Source of the DNA: Polyangiaceae bacterium
GTDB lineage: Bacteria > Myxococcota > Polyangia > Polyangiales > Polyangiaceae
Direction of reading: 5' to 3'
Assembly (NCBI GenBank): GCA_025936205.1
Contig: JAICTU010000011.1
Span: forward strand, 1-40,698
DNA: 40,698 bases
This document shows, piece after piece, positions 1 to 6,585 of this stretch (its first letter is position 1; every line of letters begins with the position of its first letter). The position numbers were made by a program, and so were the translations under genes. The notes under the pieces were generated by a model that saw only the letters and a program-made list of their open reading frames with translations, had not been told where the DNA came from and did no database searches.

Positions 1-145
1 CAGCTGTCGAGCCGCGCCGCCGCTGCGTAGCCGCGCCGGGCGTTGCTGTGCAGCGCGCTGGGGTAAGCCCGCGCGCGCCGGGTCTGGGCGGAAGAGCGCT
101 ACGAGCGCTGGATGAGCGGCGAGCGCTGAGCTGCCAGCTCGCGGC
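1..145. other. Left-edge stretch with no assignable gene
   Basis: This stretch lies just downstream of the KASIII-like gene stop. Several short open frames run through it, as expected in GC-rich DNA, but none has a ribosome-binding site plus recognisable protein sequence. A gene cut by the window edge could exist here; I cannot support one. Confidence 0.4.
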
Positions 146-1150
146 TCAGCGCGGTGTGGGCTGCCAGCGCAGCACCGCCGCCGCGCCGTAGTCTCCCGCG
201 TGGGAGAAGCCCGCCAGGCACACCAGTGACCCTGGTCTGAGCTTTGAGCTTCCGAGCGCATCCTCCAGGTTGATCGGGATGCCCGCACCAAACAAGTTGC
301 CCAGGCGATCGAACGTGTCGTGGTGCACTCCGGGCCGAAGCTCGAGCGACTCGCGCCAGTTGCGCAAGAAGATGGGGCTCGGCTGATTCGTGACGAGCAG
401 ATCGAGATCGCCCACGGCCACGCCGGCCTCCGCACAAGCGACCCGGACCAGCTCCGGCACCAGGGCGTTGCCGCGCTGGATGATGGAAGCGACGCGCGCC
501 TCCGTGAAGGCGATGCTGATCGGGCTCGTGCCGGGCTCCCAGTAGCGGCGGCCGTCCTCCGCGACGGCGCGCATATCGGCGGCGAACTCCGGCTGACAGC
601 GTTGCACGAGCGAGAGCAGCGGAGAGCCTCCTTCGGCGCGCGCGTAGCCTACCCCGCAGCCATCGCCCGGGATCGGTGCTTGCGATTGGGTCCGCACTCC
701 GGGTTGCGAGAAGAGTCTGCCGCCCGCGTTCTGCACGCAGCACAAGAGCGCGCCGTGCGCGCTGCTACCCCGCAGCAGAGCCTGCGCCAGATCGAGCATG
801 TACAAGAAGGCAACACAGCCCGTGTTGTGCAGATCCACGATCCAGCGTGGATGGGCGCCGAGGCGCGCCGCGACCTCGGCGCCGCACCCGGTGAAGGCTT
901 GATCGGGAATGGCCACGTTCGTGAACAGCAGGTCGATGTCGCGCGCCGGGTCCAGGCCTTGGCGTTCGATCAGGCGGCGCGCGGCCTTTTCGATCATGTC
1001 CACGGCGCTCTCGTCCGCGCTCACATGCCGGCGCGTACTCGGCGCAGTGAACATGCCGCGCCGGGCGGCGGTGCCTCGAGCGAAGAACGAGTTGTCGACA
1101 CTGCGCTCGGGCAAGTAACTGGAGACTGCGAGCAGGCTGATGTTGGACAT
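146..1150 (-). CDS. KASIII-like (FabH-family) condensing enzyme with altered triad
   Basis: A 334-residue protein of the length and layout of 3-oxoacyl-ACP synthase III. Enzymes of this thiolase-fold family load an acyl group on a cysteine and condense it with malonyl-ACP or another acceptor. The nucleophile is Cys112 in the motif NTGC. The C-terminal GNLFGAGIP segment supplies Asn285, matching the family GN motif. The usual HQAN histidine is replaced: the aligned segment reads TNQPSP, putting Asn255 where His should be. It is the third gene of a minus-strand operon, 6 bp after the SRPBCC gene and downstream of a ThDP enzyme, which points to a small specialised-metabolite pathway rather than housekeeping FabH. 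With the His changed it may be an acyltransferase or have altered chemistry. Fold is confident; substrate and product are unknown. Confidence 0.85.
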   Translation of the reverse strand: MSNISLLAVSSYLPERSVDNSFFARGTAARRGMFTAPSTRRHVSADESAVDMIEKAARRLIERQGLDPARDIDLLFTNVAIPDQAFTGCGAEVAARLGAHPRWIVDLHNTGCVAFLYMLDLAQALLRGSSAHGALLCCVQNAGGRLFSQPGVRTQSQAPIPGDGCGVGYARAEGGSPLLSLVQRCQPEFAADMRAVAEDGRRYWEPGTSPISIAFTEARVASIIQRGNALVPELVRVACAEAGVAVGDLDLLVTNQPSPIFLRNWRESLELRPGVHHDTFDRLGNLFGAGIPINLEDALGSSKLRPGSLVCLAGFSHAGDYGAAAVLRWQPTPR

Positions 1151-1156
1151 GGGTGT

Positions 1157-1813
1157 TCAGCGAAGGGGCAAGGGGTCCGTCGCGAGCAGCTGAGGGCCCA
1201 GCGGCAGCGATTGCTGCGTGCGATGCTCGAGAATTGCCTTCAGATTTGCCAACTCCAGGCTGTGGCCCGCAAAGAAGAAGGGCCAGTAGTCGCCGACCCA
1301 GGCGCGCCCGCGCGGGGCGAGCGCGGGGAAGGGATTCTTCGCGTAGTTGGGGTGCCGGCAGTTCGTCCAGATGACCACGCTGCCCGATCGCTTCAGCACG
1401 AGCTCCGCCGGCACGATCCGGTTGAGGTAGATCATCCACAGCTGGTCGCCCTGGTCCCAGGCGCAGTGGTAGTCCACGGTCAGCGCTTCAGGGTTGCTTT
1501 CCACCCGGCAGTACAGCGGCGTCTCCTGGGCGTCGACGCCCACGAGCAGTCCCCGGCTGGCAGTGGGACGAAGCGCGCGAACGCTGTACGTCCATTCCAT
1601 CAAGCTGTACGGATTGGCCATGTACGCGAACACCTGAGCCGGCGGGCATTCGATGTGGGTGTGTACCGTGCAATACTCTCCATACACCTGTTCGTGCGGG
1701 TACGTGCCGTGCGTCAGCTCGGTCAGCAGTTCCGCGATGCCTTCGCGGTCGTACTGTTCACAGCGCACCAGGCCGGCAATTCCGTCGAGCCCAGCGGGTG
1801 CCAGCGTGATCAT
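1157..1813 (-). CDS. SRPBCC/START-fold protein (polyketide cyclase-like)
   Basis: A 218-residue protein. The stretch HTHIECPPAQVFAYMANP followed by LMEWT resembles the start of SRPBCC-superfamily proteins (first strand, then the 'V-f-y-v-a-d-p-....W' helix), which form a deep hydrophobic pocket and include aromatic cyclases and lipid-binding START proteins. The chosen ATG at 1813 overlaps the stop of the preceding ThDP gene as ATGA, so translation is probably coupled; a longer frame upstream lies inside that gene and is not needed. Middle of a three-gene operon between a ThDP enzyme and a KASIII-like enzyme, so a cyclase, dehydratase or product-shaping role is an inference from context. The C-terminal half is rich in Trp, Tyr and Pro and I do not recognise it. 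Confidence 0.75.
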   Translation of the reverse strand: MITLAPAGLDGIAGLVRCEQYDREGIAELLTELTHGTYPHEQVYGEYCTVHTHIECPPAQVFAYMANPYSLMEWTYSVRALRPTASRGLLVGVDAQETPLYCRVESNPEALTVDYHCAWDQGDQLWMIYLNRIVPAELVLKRSGSVVIWTNCRHPNYAKNPFPALAPRGRAWVGDYWPFFFAGHSLELANLKAILEHRTQQSLPLGPQLLATDPLPLR

Positions 1814-3525
1814 CGCGCTGCTCCTGTGTTGCGGTCGTGTTCCAGCGTCCGCACGCCGCGCGCGCGAGCGCTCGCGAAAGCAGCGAACGGCGGCACCTCG
1901 ATCTCGGGCAGCTGCGCGCTCACAAAGCAAGGGCCACTGCTTTCCCGAGAGCGCGCCAGCGCTTCCGCGAGTTGCTCCAGGTTACTGCAGTCGAAGGCGG
2001 GTAGACCTGGGAACATCGCCGCCAGCCCGGCTCCCAGGTTTGAGCGCCGGAATGCATTGTACCCGGAGCTCTCGCCCAGCAGCAGCTTTTCCCGCACCAG
2101 GCACATGCCGTGGGCCGCGTTGTCGAGCACCAGATACGTGATCGGCAGATGGTGTTCCACGGCGGTGTGCACCTCGAGACCGTGCATGAAGAAGGCGCCA
2201 TCGCCCGAGACCACGAACACGCGCCGGCCGGTGGCGAACGCGGCACCAATCGCTGCGCCATACGTATAGCCCATGCCGGCCATGCCCATGGCGAGCAGCC
2301 AGCGCCCCGCGCGCGGGGCGCGCAGGTGATGCACCGCGCTTGCGCCAGTATTGCCCGCGTCGATCAGCACCGTCGCCGCTTCGGGCCAGCACCGTTGCAG
2401 CAGCTCCAGCACCGCTGGGGAACCCAGCGGCCCTGCGCCGACCGGGGAAGGCTCTGGCTCTGCCGCGGTGGTCGGAGCATCTGGCTCCTCGGCGCCCCCG
2501 GATCGAGGTGGTTGCTCCGCGAGCCGCTGGTTCAGCCGGCTCAGGTCTGCTGCCAGGCTCGCGCCGGACTCGACGCGCACCGGGCAAGGGACAAAGGGCG
2601 CCTGGCTGCCCAGCTGCACGATGCTCCTGCCCTTTAGGCACGCTTCGATCCCGAGCCGCTCCAAGAGCGGCAGCCGGGTGCCTACCAGCAGCACGGAACG
2701 CGCGCGGGCCAGCGCTCGCAGAGCACTGCCATGGCCCATCGCGCCCACCACTCCGGCGAAACGAGGGTGTTCATTGTCGAAGGCATCGCGCGCGTCGGGT
2801 GCGACCACGACCTGGGCATCGAGGCGCTCGACCAGCCGCGCGAGAGCTGTCCGCGCGTCGCGTCGAACCACCTCCGCCCCGGCGACGACCAACACTGGGC
2901 GATCGGCGAGCGCTGCCGTGGCCTGCTCCAGCTCCGCGGCGCTCGCGGGGGCCGTCGGCGGCACGGGCTGCAGTCGCTCCAGCAATCCGCTGGGCGGCGC
3001 GATCTCCGCGCGCTGCACGTCTTTGGCCAAGAGCAGCACGCGCGGGCCTGTCCATTCTCCGATCGGCCCGCTGGTGACGCGCTCGAGCCACGGCAGTAGC
3101 TCGCGCGGATCCCGGATCCGTACGCACTCCCCGGTGAGCGCGCCGAAGACGGCCAGAGCATCTACCGCACCGCCGCGACCGCTGGTGTCTTGAAAGGCGC
3201 CGCGGCCTTGCTGGTCGCTCGGTGGCTCGCCCACCAGCGCCAGGAGCGGCACGCGCGAGGCGCGCGCCTCGGCCACCGCGTGCACCAGGTTCATCGCGCC
3301 GCCGCCGGAGGTGACCAGCGCCACGCCGAGCCCACCCGTGAGCCGCGCGTAAGCGTCCGCCGCGGTGCCAGCGGCATGCTCGTGCTTGCACAAGATGGCG
3401 CGCAGCTGAGGGCGCCGGCGCTGGATGGCCAGAAACAAGTCTTCGATGTTGGCGCCGCCCACACCGAAGGCGTGCCGGACTCCCAGGCGGATCAGGGATT
3501 CGGAAATGAGCTCTGCTACGTTCAT
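1810..3525 (-). CDS. ThDP-dependent enzyme, acetolactate-synthase/decarboxylase family
   Basis: A 571-residue protein with the three-domain layout of acetolactate synthase, benzoylformate decarboxylase and relatives. Glu49 (KHEHAAGTAADAYAR) is the conserved cofactor-activating glutamate of the PYR domain. The PP domain carries the ThDP/Mg motif GDGAF (441-443) ending at Asn469 (LDNAAHG). A Pro/Glu/Ala-rich linker around 336-366 separates the middle and C-terminal domains. ATG at 3525 is preceded by GGAG twelve bases upstream; a longer frame to 3579 would run back towards the predicted promoter. First gene of the operon with the SRPBCC and KASIII-like genes, behind a candidate sigma-54 promoter at 3568-3583. 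It probably makes an acyloin or aldehyde-equivalent from a 2-oxo acid; the substrate cannot be read from sequence. It is not obviously the branched-chain amino-acid enzyme, since no regulatory subunit gene is adjacent. Confidence 0.85.
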   Translation of the reverse strand: MNVAELISESLIRLGVRHAFGVGGANIEDLFLAIQRRRPQLRAILCKHEHAAGTAADAYARLTGGLGVALVTSGGGAMNLVHAVAEARASRVPLLALVGEPPSDQQGRGAFQDTSGRGGAVDALAVFGALTGECVRIRDPRELLPWLERVTSGPIGEWTGPRVLLLAKDVQRAEIAPPSGLLERLQPVPPTAPASAAELEQATAALADRPVLVVAGAEVVRRDARTALARLVERLDAQVVVAPDARDAFDNEHPRFAGVVGAMGHGSALRALARARSVLLVGTRLPLLERLGIEACLKGRSIVQLGSQAPFVPCPVRVESGASLAADLSRLNQRLAEQPPRSGGAEEPDAPTTAAEPEPSPVGAGPLGSPAVLELLQRCWPEAATVLIDAGNTGASAVHHLRAPRAGRWLLAMGMAGMGYTYGAAIGAAFATGRRVFVVSGDGAFFMHGLEVHTAVEHHLPITYLVLDNAAHGMCLVREKLLLGESSGYNAFRRSNLGAGLAAMFPGLPAFDCSNLEQLAEALARSRESSGPCFVSAQLPEIEVPPFAAFASARARGVRTLEHDRNTGAAR

Positions 3526-3567
3526 GGATTCATGTTTCTCCGACGCGCCCGGCGTCGCGGGTGCGAG

Positions 3568-3583
3568 TGCAGAACACATGCCA
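3568..3583 (-). promoter_or_regulatory. Candidate sigma-54 promoter of the ThDP operon
   Basis: Reads TGGCATGTGTTCTGCA on the minus strand against the consensus TGGCACG-N4-TTGCW, with invariant GG and GC ten bases apart. Predicted start near 3557, a 32-base leader to the ThDP ATG. The palindrome at 3656-3670 is centred 80 bp upstream. Confidence 0.55.
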
Positions 3584-3623
3584 GTGCTACTCGCGGGGGT
3601 TGCCCGCGTGCGCTGGTGGTGCG

Positions 3624-3640
3624 CCGCGAAGCACTTGCGT
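3624..3640. promoter_or_regulatory. Degenerate partner of the upstream activator palindrome
   Basis: CCGCG and TGCGT arms seven bases apart. Centred about 49 bp upstream of the ThDP promoter, 31 bp from the good palindrome at 3656-3670. Weak on its own; listed because the spacing repeats at other promoters. Confidence 0.3.
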
Positions 3641-3655
3641 GCGATTGCCTGGCCG

Positions 3656-3670
3656 GCGCAAGGATTGCGC
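3656..3670. promoter_or_regulatory. Palindrome GCGCA-N5-TGCGC (candidate activator site)
   Basis: Exact inverted repeat with spacer AGGAT, between divergent candidate sigma-54 promoters for the ThDP operon (80 bp away) and the CBS gene (56 bp away). The same palindrome recurs at 4505, 10660, 14846 and 18850. Confidence 0.55.
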
Positions 3671-3718
3671 TGGAGCGCGCGGCGAGATCCGGCGCTTCAC
3701 CGGATTCCGTTCGGCAAG

Positions 3719-3734
3719 CGGCACGGCGCTTGCT
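3719..3734 (+). promoter_or_regulatory. Candidate sigma-54 promoter of the CBS gene
   Basis: Reads CGGCACGGCGCTTGCT, matching the consensus at all positions but the first. The predicted start, 3745, is one base before the chosen ATG, implying a leaderless message or a start codon further in. Confidence 0.5.
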
Positions 3735-3745
3735 CCACGAGTTGC

Positions 3746-4216
3746 ATGAAACTCGAAGTTCCAAGCACGGTGGCGGAAGTCATGACCCGGGACGTGATCA
3801 GCGTAGGGGAGGACGACAGCCTGGCGAACCTGCGCGAGTCTCTGAAAACCCTGCGCTTTCGGCATCTGCCGGTCACCGATGAGGACCGCTTGATCGGTCT
3901 CGTGACGGAGACCGACTTGCTGGGCATCGCGAGCAGCATTCTGCTGCCCCATCATGCCGCTCAGGATCGAGCTCTCGAAGAGCGCTTCCGTGTGCGAGAC
4001 ATCATGGTGCGCGACGTGGTCACCGTTCGTCCGGACACCCCGCTCCAGGAGGCGGCGCGCTTGCTCTTGAAGCAGCGGTTTCACTGCCTGCCAGTGGTGG
4101 ACGAGCAGAACGTCTTGTGCGGCCTCGTGACCTCCAGCGATTTCACCAAGCTGATCGCTACGGCGCGGCGAGCGCGCTCCGGCCCCGCTTCGGGGGAGCC
4201 GCGGCAGCTCCCCTGA
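3746..4216 (+). CDS. Tandem CBS-domain (Bateman module) protein
   Basis: A 156-residue protein made of two CBS motifs and little else: TVAEVMTRDVISV opens the first and VRDIMVRDVVTV the second; each ends with a GLVT strand (LIGLVTETD, LCGLVTSSD). Such stand-alone pairs bind adenine nucleotides or NAD and act as energy sensors. The ATG at 3746 is the first that includes the whole first motif; it has no Shine-Dalgarno sequence. ATG at 3782, with GGAAG just upstream, is an alternative that would trim the first strand. Divergent from the ThDP operon and convergent with the Cys-rich gene. CBS-pair proteins of this size are typical of hypoxia and dormancy regulons, which agrees with the neighbours. 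Partner unknown. Confidence 0.85.
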   Translation: MKLEVPSTVAEVMTRDVISVGEDDSLANLRESLKTLRFRHLPVTDEDRLIGLVTETDLLGIASSILLPHHAAQDRALEERFRVRDIMVRDVVTVRPDTPLQEAARLLLKQRFHCLPVVDEQNVLCGLVTSSDFTKLIATARRARSGPASGEPRQLP

Positions 4217-4243
4217 ACGGCGGCACACCCGGCCGGTGTCGCT

Positions 4244-4543
4244 TCACGGCAGCTCCGAGTCCCTCGGGTCAGCTGCCGTCGAGTCATGCAGTACACCTGC
4301 ATCGGGCGAGCAGTTGTTCGGATAGCAGTGCAGCTCGCCTCCGGCGTCGCAGACGCAGACCATGCAGCCGTCATGGAAATAGACGTCCGGTCCGATGCCG
4401 TCCGTCATGCAGCGATCGTCCGGCAGCGCTGCGCAGCGAGTGAACGACCACGCCGCTGCCGCTCCCAGCACGAGCACCGCGACGCTGGAGCCGAGCCAGG
4501 TGCGGCGCAGCCGCTGCGCCGGCGAGAAGGGGACGTGAGACAT
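4244..4543 (-). CDS. Small membrane-anchored Cys-rich protein (VWC-like spacing)
   Basis: A 99-residue predicted protein. After a basic N-terminus (QRLRRTW) comes one hydrophobic segment at about 18-36, a membrane anchor or uncleaved signal. The rest would lie outside the membrane and is cysteine-rich: DGCMVCVCDAGGELHCYPNNC has the C-x2-C-x-C-x7-C-x4-C spacing seen in von Willebrand factor C-like modules, suggesting disulfides. ATG at 4543 has no clear ribosome-binding site, and a candidate sigma-54 promoter would start transcription only two bases earlier. Codon use and the coherent topology support a real gene; function unknown. Confidence 0.55.
   Translation of the reverse strand: MSHVPFSPAQRLRRTWLGSSVAVLVLGAAAAWSFTRCAALPDDRCMTDGIGPDVYFHDGCMVCVCDAGGELHCYPNNCSPDAGVLHDSTAADPRDSELP
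4505..4519. promoter_or_regulatory. Palindrome GCGCA-N5-TGCGC inside the Cys-rich gene
   Basis: Exact copy of the recurring palindrome, spacer GCCGC, flanked by one more G and C to give GGCGCA...TGCGCC. It lies in the 5' part of the Cys-rich coding region, 94 bp upstream of the plus-strand candidate promoter at 4606. It may be an activator site or partly a coding coincidence (it encodes QRLRR). Confidence 0.35.
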
Positions 4544-4545
4544 GT

Positions 4546-4574
4546 CCAGGGCACTTGCACACAGCGTGCCCTGG
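4546..4574. repeat. 9-bp inverted repeat overlapping a promoter
   Basis: CCAGGGCAC and GTGCCCTGG form perfect arms around an 11-base loop, directly before the Cys-rich ATG and overlapping the -24/-12 candidate at 4556-4571. It could be a repressor site covering that promoter. Confidence 0.5.
4556..4571 (-). promoter_or_regulatory. Candidate sigma-54 promoter of the Cys-rich gene
   Basis: Minus strand GGGCACGCTGTGTGCA; the GGCACG core is intact and GG/GC spacing is correct. Predicted start 4545, two bases before the ATG. Confidence 0.42.
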
Positions 4575-4605
4575 CGGTGGCGTTGGAGCAGTTCCCAGTC
4601 GCCAG

Positions 4606-4621
4606 TGGCACAGCTTCTGCT
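4606..4621 (+). promoter_or_regulatory. Candidate sigma-54 promoter before the Usp remnant
   Basis: Reads TGGCACAGCTTCTGCT, with correct GG/GC spacing. Predicted start 4632. The only thing downstream on this strand before the hairpin at 4776 is the 25-codon Usp remnant. Confidence 0.4.
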
Positions 4622-4669
4622 TCCGCGCAGTGTGCAGAGCCGTCTTGCTGCCTGCACTGGAGGAGAGCC

Positions 4670-4747
4670 ATGAAGCCATTCCGAAAGATCCTGGTCCCCG
4701 TCAGGAGCTTTTCTCTGGCGGCAGACTCGAACAGCACCTGTTTGTAG
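4670..4747 (+). pseudogene. Truncated universal stress protein (Usp) remnant, 25 codons
   Basis: An ATG with a strong ribosome-binding site (GGAGGAGAGCC) starts MKPFRKILVPV, the classic first strand of a Usp domain, followed by SFSLAAD where intact proteins have (D)FS-x-A. The frame then stops at TAG after 25 codons, and I see no continuing Usp sequence in any frame before the hairpin at 4776. The most likely history is deletion of a Usp gene that left its start and upstream region. Alternatively the promoter, short frame and hairpin together now make a small regulatory RNA or leader peptide. Usp fits the locus, since an intact triple-Usp gene lies at 17380-18726. Confidence 0.5.
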
Positions 4748-4775
4748 GTCATGTTCGTGGCCGGGCAACAGATGT

Positions 4776-4804
4776 GCCAGAGGTGCGCTGGGCGCACCTC
4801 TGGC
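4776..4804. terminator. Strong hairpin, likely terminator of the phasin-like gene
   Basis: Thirteen perfect base pairs (GCCAGAGGTGCGC with its complement) around a TGG loop, 11 bases beyond the stop of the minus-strand phasin-like gene and 28 bases beyond the Usp remnant. No T-run follows on either strand, so it may act as an mRNA 3'-end stabiliser as much as an intrinsic terminator. Confidence 0.6.
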
Positions 4805-4815
4805 GAGCCTGGGGG

Positions 4816-5109
4816 TCAGTTGTTGGGTGCGTCGGGCCGGGGCTTGCGCAATTCCTGGCACAGTCGCTCCAGGCTCGAGCGCAGCTGGTTGCCGGCTGCA
4901 CGCAGCTCACCGAGCGCCGCCTCACTGGCGGTCTCCACGCGCCTTCCGAATTGCAGCAGCTGCGGCTCGAGCCGGTTCCAGGCGTCGCGTCCCTCCGCGT
5001 TCGCGAGGTGCGCCTTCAACCGAACTTCGTCGCCCAGCGTGCGCAGCTCGTCGAACAGCAGCTCGGCTTCGTGCTGGGCATTCTCTCGAAGGGCTTTGAC
5101 ATTGCTCAT
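4816..5109 (-). CDS. Small helical phasin-like protein, function unknown
   Basis: A 97-residue, almost wholly helical, charged protein with heptad-like runs (ELLFDELRTLGDEV, ETASEAALGELRAAGNQL) and no cysteines, membrane segment or signal. This composition resembles phasins and other amphipathic surface-coating or coiled-coil proteins, but I recognise no specific family. ATG at 5109 has GAGAGA at proper distance; an upstream in-frame ATG at 5121 lacks room for one. A candidate sigma-54 promoter (5168-5183) and upstream palindrome (5259-5273) precede it, and the hairpin at 4776-4804 follows. Possible roles are granule binding or stress-related scaffolding. Confidence 0.6.
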   Translation of the reverse strand: MSNVKALRENAQHEAELLFDELRTLGDEVRLKAHLANAEGRDAWNRLEPQLLQFGRRVETASEAALGELRAAGNQLRSSLERLCQELRKPRPDAPNN

Positions 5110-5133
5110 GGTGTCTCTCATCCTGCGGCGCGA

Positions 5134-6585
5134 ATGCCGCGTTGGTCCCCCCGCGTTTCGAGGTCAGAGCACGGGGCATGCCAAGACGGCAGTGGGGTCC
5201 GCTGCAACCTCGAAGCGCCAGCGCTGACGAGTGCGGATTCTGCGCTCGGCACGGCTGCGCGCAGGCTTTGCACGGAGGCCGGGCGAACGCTGATTGCGAC
5301 CCACGATGGCGCGGATTTCGACGCCTTCGCCTCGCAGGTGGCAGCGCGCAAGCTGTATCCGGGCTCCGAGCTGCTGCTGTCACCCAGCGTCGGGCGAAAC
5401 GTCCACCCGTATCTGGCATTGCATCGCGACTACTTCGGCGGCGTGTCCGCCGCACAAGTGGCTTGGGCCAGCATTCAGCGCTTGATCGTGGTCGATGTTC
5501 GTCGCGAGAGCCGTCTCGCACACGTGGCGCGGCTGCTCGAGCGGCGGCGAGATCGTCCGGACACGCTGCAGGTCATCCTCTACGATCATCATCCGGCGCG
5601 AGCGGACGACCTGCAGGGCGATCAAGAACAGATCGAACCCGTGGGCTCTACCACCACGTTGCTGAGCGAGAGACTCGAGGCCGAGCGCATTGCCCTCAGT
5701 CCCATCGAGGCCACGCTGCTGGCCCTCGGCCTACATACGGATACGGGCTCGTTCAGCTTCTGTAACACGACCTCGCGCGACGCGCGCGCTCTCGCCTACT
5801 TGCTCGCGTCGGGAGCGGACAGCAGCGTATTGACTCGCTATCTGCACGTCGCGCTCGATGCAACTCGTCGGCTCCTGATCGCGCAGATCCTGGGGGCGAC
5901 CGAGCTGCACGAGCGCGGCGGCGCGAGCATCGGTGTCGCCTGCGTCCCCGCCTCCAGGAGGCTGAGTGGGCTGGACGATGTCACCATGCGGGCCCACGAC
6001 TTGCTCGGCTGCATGGTGCTGTTCGTCATTTATGATCTGGGCCGCGGCAAGCTGCAGATCATCGGTCGCAGCCGCACTGGGGCTCTCGACATCGGAGTCA
6101 TCTTGGCCGCTTGGGGCGGAGGAGGGCAGCGCGACGCGGCGGCTGCCACTCGTTCAAGGGTGAGCCCCGAGCAAGCGAAAGAGCAGCTGTTGCAGGCCGT
6201 CGAGCGCCAGCCGCTCGAGTCACTGACCGCGCGCGACTTGATGTCCAGCCCCGTGCACACGGTCTCCACGGAAGAGCCGCTGGGCGAGGTCGCTCGCCGG
6301 CTGGCAGAGTGGCGGCACGGTGGCGCGGTGGTGCTGCGCGCCGGGGAGCCTACCAGCGTCATTTCGCGTTCGGATGTGGTCCGTGCCGAGCAGCGCGGCG
6401 AGCTCCATCTGCCGGTCAAGAGCTGCATGCCGCAGCGTTTGCTCAGCACCGGGCCCGATGCCGCGCTGGAGGAATTGGCGCAACGGATGGAGAAGGAGGA
6501 TATCGGCCGGTTGCCGGTGCTCGACGCCGGGCGCTTGATCGGTATCGTCTCGCGCAGCGACGTGCTCCGCGCCCTGTATCGCTAG
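5134..6585 (+). CDS. DHH-family phosphoesterase fused to a CBS pair
   Basis: A 483-residue protein. The N-terminal DHH phosphoesterase domain shows THDGADFDAF (first Asp-rich metal motif), a VVDV strand, the signature YDHHP (Asp151-His152-His153) and LHTDTGSF. From about 364 come two CBS motifs (LMSSPVHTV; a second ending in IGIVSRSD). This resembles the front part of the DHH-CBS-poly(A) polymerase proteins of deltaproteobacteria and cyanobacteria, but it stops after the CBS pair, so no nucleotidyltransferase is present. Likely substrates are small nucleotides or oligonucleotides, with CBS regulation. The start is uncertain: ATG at 5134 is the only in-frame ATG near, lacks a ribosome-binding site, and would place the N-terminus over the phasin-like gene's promoter; a later non-ATG start near 5225-5280 is possible. 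Confidence 0.8.
   Translation: MPRWSPRVSRSEHGACQDGSGVRCNLEAPALTSADSALGTAARRLCTEAGRTLIATHDGADFDAFASQVAARKLYPGSELLLSPSVGRNVHPYLALHRDYFGGVSAAQVAWASIQRLIVVDVRRESRLAHVARLLERRRDRPDTLQVILYDHHPARADDLQGDQEQIEPVGSTTTLLSERLEAERIALSPIEATLLALGLHTDTGSFSFCNTTSRDARALAYLLASGADSSVLTRYLHVALDATRRLLIAQILGATELHERGGASIGVACVPASRRLSGLDDVTMRAHDLLGCMVLFVIYDLGRGKLQIIGRSRTGALDIGVILAAWGGGGQRDAAAATRSRVSPEQAKEQLLQAVERQPLESLTARDLMSSPVHTVSTEEPLGEVARRLAEWRHGGAVVLRAGEPTSVISRSDVVRAEQRGELHLPVKSCMPQRLLSTGPDAALEELAQRMEKEDIGRLPVLDAGRLIGIVSRSDVLRALYR
5168..5183 (-). promoter_or_regulatory. Candidate sigma-54 promoter of the phasin-like gene
   Basis: Minus strand TGGCATGCCCCGTGCT, GG/GC spacing correct; predicted start 5157, a 48-base leader. 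The palindrome at 5259-5273 is centred 83 bp upstream. Confidence 0.5.
5259..5273. promoter_or_regulatory. Near-perfect copy of the GCGCA-N5-TGCGC palindrome
   Basis: GCGCA-GGCTT-TGCAC, one base off. It shares the spacer GGCTT with the norB copy. A half-site (TGCGC at 5241-5245) lies 28 bp nearer the promoter, so the paired layout is partly kept. Confidence 0.45.

Noticed and set aside
320..2269. Long plus-strand open frame opposite the KASIII/SRPBCC genes
   Set aside because: Arg/His/Ala-rich translation without domains, antisense to three well-supported genes; a GC-rich shadow. The same holds for long antisense frames over norB, ppsA, ccoI and the Ehr genes.
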